Assembly (NCBI RefSeq): GCF_003719335.1 | Contig: NZ_RIAS01000007.1 | Location: forward strand, 248,001 to 312,000 | Length of the DNA: 64,000 bases | From: Paenibacillus amylolyticus | GTDB taxonomy: Bacteria; Bacillota; Bacilli; Paenibacillales; Paenibacillaceae | Direction: 5' to 3' | Part shown: piece after piece, positions 1 to 7,911 of the stretch | Position numbering within the stretch: the first letter of the stretch is position 1 | How the letters are laid out: each line of letters opens with the position of its first letter | The notes under the pieces: generated by a model | Seen by the model: the letters and a program-made list of their open reading frames with translations, nothing else | What the model was told of the DNA's origin: nothing | Database searches by the model: none | Position numbers and translations under genes: made by a program

Positions 1-1
1 T

Positions 2-1189
2 GAATCCGCTGAGGATGTTGTTATTTTTCTGGATGCAGATACGATTGTGTGCGCTGACTTTGTAGGTGAACATATGGCGCTGCAGTGTGCCGGGAACGAG
101 GTGGTGATCGGTTATATCTATGGGAAGAAGGGCATGCAACGGGAAGAGCTGAACTATGAGGGGAAGCTGGAGTTTGAGGCTTTTATGCGATGGTTTGAGC
201 ATGAATCCAGGCATATTCCAGACGAGCGTGAGAAATATTATGAGCCGGTGCAGGATCAATTGATGCGATTGCAGTGGCCTTGGGCTGTATTCTGGTCAGG
301 TAACATCTCTGTATCCCGAGCTGCATTACAGCGTGCTGGCGGATTTGATCACAGGTTCAAAGGCTGGGGCATCGAGGACATCGAGGTTGGCTACAGACTT
401 GTTCAATCTGGCTATGAACTCACCTTAAGCCGCTCGGCTTGGGCTGTGCATGTGCCACACGAGGTGGATGAGGCGAAGCGAATGCAGGATCAGACGGCAA
501 ATGCCAGAATGTTTTTACGAAAATATCCTGCAATGGAGATTGAATTATATTTTCTCAAAGTGCATGACTGGAGGAAGGTCCCAGATCGAGGCGAAGCCAT
601 AGCTAAAGCAGCAAATAAAGCCACAGTAACAGCAACGACGTCCATAGCCGACACCCTCATGCAGGAAGATGAACTGACCCATGGGATGCAGAAGATTATA
701 CAGATGGTCACTTCCAGCTACGACACGCACTTTTTACTGGTAGGTTATGATGCCAAACTGTTTGTTTTATCGCAGGTGAGCACACTGATTGACCCCAGAG
801 CGATGAGCGAAGGGCTGATGAATGTTTCTGGAAAAAAGGTCTACAGGCTTGCCGGGAGCTGCATGCCGTTTGAGGCATTATCATTTGATGTTTGTATCAT
901 TACACCTGTGTGGACGATGTACAACCCCGAGATGATTCCTCATCTCCTCATGGAAGCATTGAGAACCTCACGTGTATGCTATTGTTTAAGTCCAAGAACG
1001 GAAATTTTGCCTCTGCTTGCAGTCCTCACTTCTTTGAAAAAGCTGGGCAGAGACATCGAATACAGCATTGTGGATGTCGTAGATCAAAACATGAAGCTTA
1101 TCACGTGCAAAGATCGTGGAATGATTCAAGTTCAGGAAGGGGGCATGTTAGATGATCAAGGGCGTTACCGTCATCATTCCTACATATAA
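2..1189 (+). CDS. Glycosyltransferase family 2 with galactosyltransferase-like C domain (5' truncated by window)
   Basis: The frame is already open at base 2, so the true start lies outside the window; 395 codons are visible. The first visible residues include a DADT motif, the metal- and nucleotide-sugar-binding element of GT-A glycosyltransferases. Further on come WAVFWSGNISVSR and GWGIEDIEVGYRL, typical of the Glyco_transf_7C (galactosyltransferase-type) acceptor region. It probably transfers a sugar from a nucleotide-sugar in the cytoplasm; donor and acceptor cannot be read from the sequence. From about visible residue 230 to the end there is an extra domain with a Rossmann-like pattern (FLLVGYDAKLF, then SFDVCIITPVW) that recalls a degenerate methyltransferase fold. 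The stop overlaps the next gene, a paralogue, by 38 bp, so the two are cotranscribed and probably translationally coupled. GT2 is secure; the tail domain is inference. Confidence 0.88.
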   Translation, partial: ESAEDVVIFLDADTIVCADFVGEHMALQCAGNEVVIGYIYGKKGMQREELNYEGKLEFEAFMRWFEHESRHIPDEREKYYEPVQDQLMRLQWPWAVFWSGNISVSRAALQRAGGFDHRFKGWGIEDIEVGYRLVQSGYELTLSRSAWAVHVPHEVDEAKRMQDQTANARMFLRKYPAMEIELYFLKVHDWRKVPDRGEAIAKAANKATVTATTSIADTLMQEDELTHGMQKIIQMVTSSYDTHFLLVGYDAKLFVLSQVSTLIDPRAMSEGLMNVSGKKVYRLAGSCMPFEALSFDVCIITPVWTMYNPEMIPHLLMEALRTSRVCYCLSPRTEILPLLAVLTSLKKLGRDIEYSIVDVVDQNMKLITCKDRGMIQVQEGGMLDDQGRYRHHSYI

Positions 1190-2504
1190 TCACTCGGATT
1201 TACTGGAACGAACGCTTGTATGTCTGAAACATCAGGAGGCTGACATATCATTATTCGAGGTCATCGTGTGTGATGACGGGTCAAGTGATGATACGAAAGA
1301 GGTCGCCTGTTCCTTTGAATCCGATCTAGATCTGAGGTACTGCTATCAGAAGGATCTGGGGTTTAGGGCAGGAACGGCACGTAATATGGGACTGCATCTG
1401 GCTAAACATGAGATATGTGTATACCTGGATACCGGTGTATTGATTGGTGCCGACCTTATTCTTAACGTCATTCAATTTCACGATCTTCACGAACATACAA
1501 TTGGACTCGGCACGGTTCATGGTATGAATCAAAAGGATCACCAGCATCCACTTGCTAAATACTTGCAATCTATTGCTTCCTCCGAACATCCCGAGGCATG
1601 CTTGCGGAATCCCATGTTGAAGGCTTATCCCGATTCCAGACAAACACAGTTTGATTTTTATGAAAATGATCTGGATCGAAGTTCTGCTCCATGGTCGATG
1701 TTTTGGACAAGCATGGTTTCTGTGGAAACCTTTCTGCTAAGACAGGTGGGCGGATTTGATGAGTCGTTCCACGGCTGGGGGCACGAGGATCTGGAATTAG
1801 GTTACCGCCTCTGGAAGGCAGGTTTGCATTTCCGGTCCGATCCTTCGCTCCGCGCGCTGCATTTGCCACATGAGCAGTTCAATCCGGTGCAGATGACAAG
1901 TCGGAAGAATCATCTGCACTTTGTGAAGCTGCATCAGGAACTTCCGGTGGAACTGTCCTATGTGAACGAAAACTTTATTTTTGAAATGCTGCTTGGACAG
2001 TTGAATGTTGCGGATCAATACCTGCCTCAAAATTATGATGATCTTGATCCGAACCTGCTTGGTTCCCATGAAGAAGGAAGACGATTGGCAGTGGGGTATA
2101 TAACCCCGGCGTTTGCTAGCAGGTTGAACATTACGGATGTGTTTGCGTGTAATCAACGTAACGCCGAGATTATTCGTACACAGAGACCGGATGTTCACAC
2201 CGCTTTCAAAGCAGGGTTTGTCAATTTCTGTGAGGATAATATGTATCAGACGGTTATCATTACAGATGTATGGAAAGTCATCCCGATTACATTGTTAATT
2301 GTACTGCTGGATGACATGCTACGGATAGCCAAACGAGTCTATCTGCTGGATACAGCGGATTTAGAGCTCGATAAACTGCCGATCGTCGGCGAGCTTCTTC
2401 CAACCGGATTCCATGCGGAGTCGATTGCAAGTGCTGGCAAAACAGAAGTTTATGCCATAACCCGGCTGGTGCAGCAGCTTCATGTCGAAGTAAACAACCT
2501 GTAA
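1152..2504 (+). CDS. Glycosyltransferase family 2 (paralogue of upstream gene) with C-terminal extension
   Basis: The 450-aa protein opens with VTVIIPTYNHSDLLERTL and FEVIVCDDGSSDDT, the classic GT2 nucleotide-binding start. YLDTGV then stands where the upstream paralogue has the metal-binding DADT, so a change at the DXD motif is possible. The acceptor motif GWGHEDLELGYRL lies near residue 215. Residues from about 310 to 450 form an extension parallel to the one in the upstream paralogue (LAVGYITPAF, then MYQTVIITDVWKVIP). ATG 1152 is preceded by AGGAAGGGGG at 8 nt spacing. It overlaps the previous gene by 38 bp and ends inside a strong terminator, so it is the last gene of its operon. Substrate unknown; role in a surface or secondary glycan is inferred. 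Confidence 0.88.
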   Translation: MIKGVTVIIPTYNHSDLLERTLVCLKHQEADISLFEVIVCDDGSSDDTKEVACSFESDLDLRYCYQKDLGFRAGTARNMGLHLAKHEICVYLDTGVLIGADLILNVIQFHDLHEHTIGLGTVHGMNQKDHQHPLAKYLQSIASSEHPEACLRNPMLKAYPDSRQTQFDFYENDLDRSSAPWSMFWTSMVSVETFLLRQVGGFDESFHGWGHEDLELGYRLWKAGLHFRSDPSLRALHLPHEQFNPVQMTSRKNHLHFVKLHQELPVELSYVNENFIFEMLLGQLNVADQYLPQNYDDLDPNLLGSHEEGRRLAVGYITPAFASRLNITDVFACNQRNAEIIRTQRPDVHTAFKAGFVNFCEDNMYQTVIITDVWKVIPITLLIVLLDDMLRIAKRVYLLDTADLELDKLPIVGELLPTGFHAESIASAGKTEVYAITRLVQQLHVEVNNL

Positions 2505-2530
2505 AGGGGACAGGTTGTTTTTCGTTTTTA
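2492..2530 (+). terminator. Rho-independent terminator after the GT2 pair
   Basis: A perfect 11-bp stem (2492-2502 with 2510-2520, AAACAACCTGT / ACAGGTTGTTT) with a 7-nt loop is followed by a T-rich run. The left arm overlaps the last codons of the second glycosyltransferase. Confidence 0.9.
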
Positions 2531-2597
2531 TTTTCACTACAATCGAGTAGAACAAGTGCGCTACACCACTATGTTAATGAACCGGGGGAGAATGAGG

Positions 2598-3176
2598 ATG
2601 ACCACGAACTCCATTGAAAATGAGAAAGAACTGTCACCGGAACAACGTGATGAGTTGTTCAAGGCATTAAAGACCCGTTTTGAAAAGAATACGAGTCGTC
2701 ATCCCGATCTGGAATGGGTTAACGTTGAGGCCAAACTCGAAGCACACCCGGATAAACTGTGGTCGCTTCACGAGATGGAGCAAACAGGCGGCGAACCGGA
2801 TGTCGTGGAGTTTGACAGTGAGACAGGTAAATACATCTTTGTGGATTGTTCTGCAGAGAGTCCCAAGGGCCGCCGCAGTGTATGTTACGATCAGGCTGCA
2901 CTGGATGCACGCAAAGAAAACAAGCCCAAACATAGTGCTGTTCAGATGTGCATCGAAATGGGCATTGAACTTCTGGACGAGACCCAGTATCGGGAACTAC
3001 AGCAACTGGGGAACTTTGATCTGAAAACATCCAGCTGGGTGGTGACCCCTGAACACATTAGACAGCGGGGTGGGGCTATTTTTTGCGACCGCCGTTACGA
3101 TACCGTATTTATGTACCATAATGGTGCAGAGTCTTATTATGCGGCAAGAGGTTTCCGCGGTTTGTTAAGGGTGTAA
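2598..3176 (+). CDS. DUF4256 family protein
   Basis: Cytoplasmic protein of 192 aa that I recognise as DUF4256, found in Bacillota and some other bacteria; function unknown. Visible features are an N-terminal helix (LSPEQRDELFKALKTRFEKN), a charged LEAHPDKLWSLHEMEQTGGEP segment, and a C-terminal FDLKTSSWVVTPEHIRQRGG followed by GAIFCDRRYDTVFMYHNGA. The frame is open further upstream, but GGGGGAG at 2584-2590 puts ATG 2598 at the right distance (7 nt), while ATG 2592 is too close. The gene is monocistronic, between the terminator at 2492-2530 and the convergent hairpin at 3232-3270. Family call fairly sure; biochemical role unknown. Confidence 0.82.
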   Translation: MTTNSIENEKELSPEQRDELFKALKTRFEKNTSRHPDLEWVNVEAKLEAHPDKLWSLHEMEQTGGEPDVVEFDSETGKYIFVDCSAESPKGRRSVCYDQAALDARKENKPKHSAVQMCIEMGIELLDETQYRELQQLGNFDLKTSSWVVTPEHIRQRGGAIFCDRRYDTVFMYHNGAESYYAARGFRGLLRV

Positions 3177-3231
3177 ATGAAATCTAGAGTGAGCTAGGTT
3201 AGATGAATGAGGACAGTCCAACAGTAATAGA

Positions 3232-3270
3232 GAGGAACGATTCGGCAAGCTGCGAATCGTTCCTCTTTTT
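3232..3270. terminator. Terminator between DUF4256 gene and the convergent MerR-type gene
   Basis: A perfect 13-bp stem GAGGAACGATTCG (3232-3244) / CGAATCGTTCCTC (3253-3265) with an 8-nt loop is followed by TTTTT on the plus strand. It can serve the plus-strand DUF4256 gene; the minus side lacks a clear T run, so service to the MerR gene is less certain. Confidence 0.85.
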
Positions 3271-3287
3271 AATTTAAATTAAGTTAG

Positions 3288-4124
3288 TTAAGCTATATCT
3301 TCTTTTTCATTTGGCTTCTCAATATGCACCATAACCCGAACCAGGTAATCCTCCGCATGCTGCAGCACAATCTCATCCTGCATGTAGTCCTCGTAGGCAT
3401 CCCCCTTAATGACGTACTGTTTCTTCTCGATGTAATCAAAGATTTGCGGAAAGAACTTCTCGGTATCTCCATAGTCGGCTCTGGCATAAGACACTAGATA
3501 ATACCCCTCCGGCATATACGCCTGTTCATGATGCTCTGTGGTCATGTAGCTGTACATATGGGAGATCATGTCTCCATTTTTCTGAAGTAAATCAGCTTTA
3601 GGGATGATGACGCCGCCGGGATAACCGAGCGGTGCATGTTCCTTGTTCAAACGTACTCGAAAATCCTCCCAAATTTCCTCAGGGAACTCCTTTTTGGATG
3701 AGTAGATGCGGCGGCTCAGCAGCAAGGGGGTTTCGGGTTGCCAGATGACATGCATTCGGCTGGTGTCGAGGTGCATGGATTGCTCTATATTTTCCGCACG
3801 TTGAATAATCATTTGTTTCGCCTGAGTCAGTTTGGCAATTTGCAACTGCAGATTTTCTTCCTGTTTGCGCAACAGTTGGAGGGTAGTTTCCGGAGAACGC
3901 TCGCCGAGATGTTGCTGGATTTCCTCCAGGGACATGCCCAATTCTTTGAAAATATGAATAACGCCGATCATTTCAAACTGGCCGTGGCTGTAATAGCGGT
4001 AACCGTTATCTGCCACATAAGCAGGTTTGAACAGTCCGATGCGGTCGTAGTAAATGAGAGTTTTGCGCGAAACCTCGGACAGCTTGGAAAAAGCACTAAT
4101 GGACAACATTTCATTGGGATGCAT
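3288..4124 (-). CDS. MerR family transcriptional regulator with GyrI-like effector-binding domain
   Basis: Protein of 278 aa in the BmrR/MtaN class. Residues 5-75 form the winged-helix MerR domain (LSISAFSKLSEVSRKTLIYY, then YRYYSHGQFEMIGVIHIFKE); a coiled linker (about 78-115) carries the dimerisation helix; the rest resembles the GyrI-like/BmrR multidrug-binding domain (LLLSRRIYSSKKEFPEE, then PEGYYLVSYARADYGDTEKF). The start ATG has GGAGG just upstream. It is divergent from a two-gene ABC exporter, and the gap holds a 19-bp-spacer promoter with a perfect inverted repeat, the MerR hallmark. Family knowledge suggests it twists this promoter on binding a lipophilic or cationic ligand, raising exporter expression. 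The ligand is unknown. Confidence 0.92.
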   Translation of the reverse strand: MHPNEMLSISAFSKLSEVSRKTLIYYDRIGLFKPAYVADNGYRYYSHGQFEMIGVIHIFKELGMSLEEIQQHLGERSPETTLQLLRKQEENLQLQIAKLTQAKQMIIQRAENIEQSMHLDTSRMHVIWQPETPLLLSRRIYSSKKEFPEEIWEDFRVRLNKEHAPLGYPGGVIIPKADLLQKNGDMISHMYSYMTTEHHEQAYMPEGYYLVSYARADYGDTEKFFPQIFDYIEKKQYVIKGDAYEDYMQDEIVLQHAEDYLVRVMVHIEKPNEKEDIA

Positions 4125-4150
4125 AAGTACCTCCAGATCAAAAAAGTGGA

Positions 4151-4181
4151 TTGACTGTATAGTTGCTATACAGTTTATAAT
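4151..4181 (+). promoter_or_regulatory. MerR-type promoter and operator for the ABC exporter operon
   Basis: The -35 TTGACT (4151-4156) and the -10 TATAAT (4176-4181) are separated by 19 bp, longer than the optimal 17. A perfect 9-bp inverted repeat ACTGTATAG-TTG-CTATACAGT (4154-4174) fills the spacer. This is the defining architecture of MerR-activated promoters, and the divergent gene encodes a MerR regulator. Confidence 0.9.
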
Positions 4182-4253
4182 ACGGCTGTTCTGACCGCCG
4201 ATCCACCTTTAGATGGCTGATCAGGGTGTTTATTTTAGACGAGGAGAATGCTT

Positions 4254-5990
4254 ATGGTAAGGAAATTACTGCAAAGTGTACGGGAATATAAAAAAGATAT
4301 GTGGCTGACGCCTTTGTTTTTACTTGGTGAAGTGGCCATGGAAGTCATTATTCCGCTGTTTATGGCTGAATTGATTGACCAGGGGATTGCCGGAGGCCAG
4401 ATGAATGAGGTAGTGAAGTATGGCTTGATTCTGATGTTGTTTGCCCTCGTGTCTCTGATCTTTGGAGCGCTGGCGGGTAAGCATTCTGCGATTGCGATGT
4501 CGGGGTTTGGCAGAAATCTGCGTTATGACCTTTTCCGTCATGTGCAGCAACTGTCGTACTCCAATATGGATAAATTCTCAACCTCAGGCATCGTCACCAG
4601 GCTGACTACGGATATTACGCATGTGCAAAATGCGTTTCTAATGATTATCCGGATTGCCTTCCGCAGTCCGGTGATGATGATTTTTGCGACAATTATGACG
4701 TATCGCATCAGCCCATCCATTGCTTCTTGGTTCATGATTGTTATCCCTGTGCTGGCCATTGGCATGATCATCATCATGAAGTATTCTTTTCCGATTTTCG
4801 AGCGTGCCTTTGACAGTTACGATGATCTCAATAAAGTTGTTCAGGAGAACGTCCGTGGCATCCGGGTCGTGAAATCCTATGTGCGAGAAGAGCGTGAGGT
4901 ATCCAAGTTTCAGGCCGTATCCCAGCGGATCTTTACACAGATGGTTAAGGCAGAACGCATGCTGTCGTATGAAATTCCGCTGATGCAAGTTGTGCTGTAT
5001 GCCGTGATGCTGATCATCTCATGGATTGGTGCCAAACTGGTTGTGGGTGGAAGCATGACGACCGGCGAGCTTACGAGTGTATTCGCGTACTCCATGCAAA
5101 TTCTGATGAGTTTGATGACCCTGGGTCTCGTTGTTATTATGGTTGCCATCGCCCGGGCTTCGGCAGGACGGATTAATGACCTGTTAAGTGAACAGCCGGA
5201 CATTACCAGTCCGGAGTCACCCGTTACAGAGCTGCACAGCGGGGAGATTGAATTCCGCGATGTATCCTTCCGTTACTCAGGCAAAGCCGAGAATTACGCC
5301 CTGTCTGGCATCAATCTGCGAATTTCTTCGGGACAGACGATCGGTATTATTGGAGCAGCGGGCAGTGCAAAATCCACCTTGGTACAGTTGATTCCACGTC
5401 TATATGATGCCAGTAAGGGTGAAGTGCTCGTCAGTGGAGTCAATGTGAAGGAGTACGATCTGAGTGTACTTCGCAGCCAAGTCGCAATGGTATTGCAAAA
5501 AAACGTCCTGTTTGAAGGTACGATTAAGGAGAATCTGCGTTGGGGCAATGAACATGCGACCGACGAAGAGTTGATTGAAGCGTGCAAAGCGGCACAGGCA
5601 CATGAGTTTATTTCCACGTTTCCGGATGGATATGACACTCATTTGGCACAAGGCGGTACGAACGTTTCAGGAGGTCAGAAGCAGAGACTGTGTATTGCCA
5701 GAGCTTTACTCAAAAAGCCGAAGATTCTGATTCTGGACGACTCCACCAGCGCCGTAGATACACGAACCGACGCGTTAATCCGAAGCGTTTTCAAGGAAAG
5801 CATACCGGATACAACCAAAATTATTATTGCCCAGCGTATTGCATCTGTGGAAGATGCGGATCAGATTGTCGTGCTGGATGAAGGCATGATGGTAGATATC
5901 GGAACCCATCAGGAACTGCTGGGCAGAAATACAATTTATCAAGAGGCTTATTATACACAGACGCAAGGCGGTGAAGCACTGGATGGATAA
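4254..5990 (+). CDS. Heterodimeric ABC exporter, degenerate-site half (BmrC/TM287-like)
   Basis: ABC exporter half-transporter of about 578 aa. The N-terminal membrane domain (about residues 15-310, six predicted TM helices) is followed by a nucleotide-binding domain. Its ATPase motifs are unusual: Walker A reads GAAGSAKST, with Ala in place of the last Gly before Lys; Walker B ends ILILDD, with Asp replacing the catalytic Glu; and the switch region is AQRIAS, with Gln replacing His. The signature VSGGQKQR is canonical. This matches the non-catalytic half of heterodimeric exporters of the BmrCD/LmrCD/TM287-288 type. ATG 4254 sits 7 nt after GAGGAG, better than ATG 4248. The gene is under the MerR-type promoter and overlaps its partner by 20 bp. 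It likely exports drugs or lipophilic compounds; substrate not determinable. Confidence 0.93.
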   Translation: MVRKLLQSVREYKKDMWLTPLFLLGEVAMEVIIPLFMAELIDQGIAGGQMNEVVKYGLILMLFALVSLIFGALAGKHSAIAMSGFGRNLRYDLFRHVQQLSYSNMDKFSTSGIVTRLTTDITHVQNAFLMIIRIAFRSPVMMIFATIMTYRISPSIASWFMIVIPVLAIGMIIIMKYSFPIFERAFDSYDDLNKVVQENVRGIRVVKSYVREEREVSKFQAVSQRIFTQMVKAERMLSYEIPLMQVVLYAVMLIISWIGAKLVVGGSMTTGELTSVFAYSMQILMSLMTLGLVVIMVAIARASAGRINDLLSEQPDITSPESPVTELHSGEIEFRDVSFRYSGKAENYALSGINLRISSGQTIGIIGAAGSAKSTLVQLIPRLYDASKGEVLVSGVNVKEYDLSVLRSQVAMVLQKNVLFEGTIKENLRWGNEHATDEELIEACKAAQAHEFISTFPDGYDTHLAQGGTNVSGGQKQRLCIARALLKKPKILILDDSTSAVDTRTDALIRSVFKESIPDTTKIIIAQRIASVEDADQIVVLDEGMMVDIGTHQELLGRNTIYQEAYYTQTQGGEALDG

Positions 5991-7800
5991 CATACAATAT
6001 GGTCGGACAATAAAACGTCTGCTAGCCTACTTTAAATATTACAAATTCAGAACGACAATAGCGCTAATTCTGGTTCTGGTGAGTTCCGCTGTCTCTGTCG
6101 CTTCTGCGGCCTTTCTGCGATTGCTGATCGACGACTTTATTACGCCGCTGCTCGGGAATCAGAATCCCGTGTTTGACGCCTTGTTACAGGCTTTAATCAT
6201 TCTGGCTGTGATCTACGCTGCTGGAGTCATGAGTACGTTTATCTCGAAACGGCTAATGATTACCGTCTCACAGCAGATTATGAAGAGGATTCGTGACCGC
6301 TTATTCCATCACATGCAGAAGCTGCCGATTAAATATTTTGACCGTAAAGCCCACGGGGATATTATGAGTCATTACACGAACGATGTGGACACGCTGAACA
6401 TGATGCTGACGGATGGATTACCCCAGCTGTTGTCCACTGCGGTGACAGTGGTGGTTGTTCTCGGTACGATGTTGTATCTTGATGTGCCTTTAACGATCGT
6501 GGTTGTACTCGGGGCACTCGCCATGCTTTGGGTTACCAAAACCTTGGGTACCAAGGCTACCGAGCACTTTTTCCGGCAGCAGGAGTCGATTGGTGTGGTG
6601 GATGGATATATCGAGGAGATCATTCATGGGCAAAAAGTGGTGCAGGTGTTCGGTCGCGAGCAAAAAGCGATGGAACAATTTGCCCGCCTGAATGATGGAT
6701 TATTTGATGACTCGGCGACAGCTAACAAATATTCGAATATTCTCATGCCAATCAATGCAAATCTGGCCACATTAATCTACGTGCTTGTGGCCATTGCAGG
6801 CGGAGCAATGGCGATATCGGGCTGGAATGCCGGTCTGACTCTGGGAAGTATCGCAGCTTTCCTGAGCTTGTCCCGTAATTTTACGATGCCGATTGCCGAA
6901 ATTTCCTCGCAGGTCAACATGTTTGTCGTGGCTCTCGCAGGGGCAGAACGGATCTTTAACCTGATGGATGAACAGCCTGAAGCAGATGAAGGCCGGGTGA
7001 CCTTGGAGAAAAATCAGGATCAGACCGGGTGGGGCTGGAAACTGGAGGACGGAACAAGCATTGTTCTGAAAGGAAAAGTGGAATTTAAGGACGTCAGCTT
7101 TACGTATGACGGAAAGAAACAGGTGCTTCAGAATATTACGTTATATGCCATGCCTGGACAGAAGCTCGCGTTTGTAGGTGCAACGGGTGCAGGCAAGACT
7201 ACCGTAGCCAACTTGCTCAATCGTTTCTATGATATCACAGAAGGCGAGATCATCTATGACGGCATTAATATTCAGCGTATTCGAAAAGCGGATTTGCGGC
7301 GTTCTCTGGGAATTGTACTGCAAGACACGCATCTGTTCTCGGGCACGGTAGCTGAGAATATTCGTTATGGAAGGCTGGACGCCAGTGACGAAGAGGTGAT
7401 TCAGGCGGCGAAGCTATCTTATGCGGCGAGTTTTATTGAACGATTGCCTGATGGCTATGAGACCCGACTTGATGGCAACGGCAACGGTCTGTCACAGGGG
7501 CAGAGTCAACTGCTGGCGATTGCCCGAGCGGCGATTGCGAGTCCGCCTGTCATGATTCTGGACGAAGCGACCTCATCCATCGATACACGTACCGAAGCGC
7601 TGGTTCAGAAGGGGATGGATAATCTGATGCAGGGTCGAACGGTATTTGTTATCGCCCATCGTTTATCTACCGTGCGAAATTCTGATGCCATTATGGTGCT
7701 GGAGCATGGCAAGATCAAGGAACGTGGCGACCATGAACAGCTGTTAGCGGCGAAAGGTACTTATTATCAATTGTATACTGGAGCTTTTGAGTGGGATTAA
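5971..7800 (+). CDS. Heterodimeric ABC exporter, catalytic half (BmrD/TM288-like)
   Basis: Partner of the upstream half-transporter, 609 aa: six TM helices (about residues 25-325), then the NBD with Walker A GATGAGKTT, Walker B MILDEATSS with the catalytic Glu, and IAHRLSTV with the switch His. The signature is altered (LSQGQSQ instead of LSGGQ). Since each ATP site combines the Walker motifs of one subunit with the signature of the other, the altered signature falls in the same degenerate site as the partner's altered Walker motifs. The other site is fully canonical, as in BmrCD/LmrCD. An insertion of about 25 residues before the NBD (WGWKLEDGTSIVLKGK) is typical of the longer subunit. The start is GTG 5971, overlapping the upstream gene; ATG 5983 is an alternative. 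The operon ends at the hairpin at 7861-7900. Confidence 0.93.
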   Translation: MKHWMDNIQYGRTIKRLLAYFKYYKFRTTIALILVLVSSAVSVASAAFLRLLIDDFITPLLGNQNPVFDALLQALIILAVIYAAGVMSTFISKRLMITVSQQIMKRIRDRLFHHMQKLPIKYFDRKAHGDIMSHYTNDVDTLNMMLTDGLPQLLSTAVTVVVVLGTMLYLDVPLTIVVVLGALAMLWVTKTLGTKATEHFFRQQESIGVVDGYIEEIIHGQKVVQVFGREQKAMEQFARLNDGLFDDSATANKYSNILMPINANLATLIYVLVAIAGGAMAISGWNAGLTLGSIAAFLSLSRNFTMPIAEISSQVNMFVVALAGAERIFNLMDEQPEADEGRVTLEKNQDQTGWGWKLEDGTSIVLKGKVEFKDVSFTYDGKKQVLQNITLYAMPGQKLAFVGATGAGKTTVANLLNRFYDITEGEIIYDGINIQRIRKADLRRSLGIVLQDTHLFSGTVAENIRYGRLDASDEEVIQAAKLSYAASFIERLPDGYETRLDGNGNGLSQGQSQLLAIARAAIASPPVMILDEATSSIDTRTEALVQKGMDNLMQGRTVFVIAHRLSTVRNSDAIMVLEHGKIKERGDHEQLLAAKGTYYQLYTGAFEWD

Positions 7801-7855
7801 AGTTTAACGTAGTATTTAATCATCAAAGAGTATACTAGAAAGCAGCCAAGATCAA

Positions 7856-7910
7856 AAAGGGGGTGTCCCAAAAGCCTTATAAATGGCTTTTGGGACACCC
7901 TTAAATTTTG
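7856..7910. terminator. Strong bidirectional terminator between ABC exporter and flagellin genes
   Basis: A perfect 16-bp stem (7861-7876 with 7885-7900) encloses an 8-nt loop. On the plus strand TTAAATTTTG follows; on the minus strand CCTTTTTGAT follows, so it can end both the exporter operon and the convergent flagellin transcript. Confidence 0.93.
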
Positions 7911-7911
7911 T

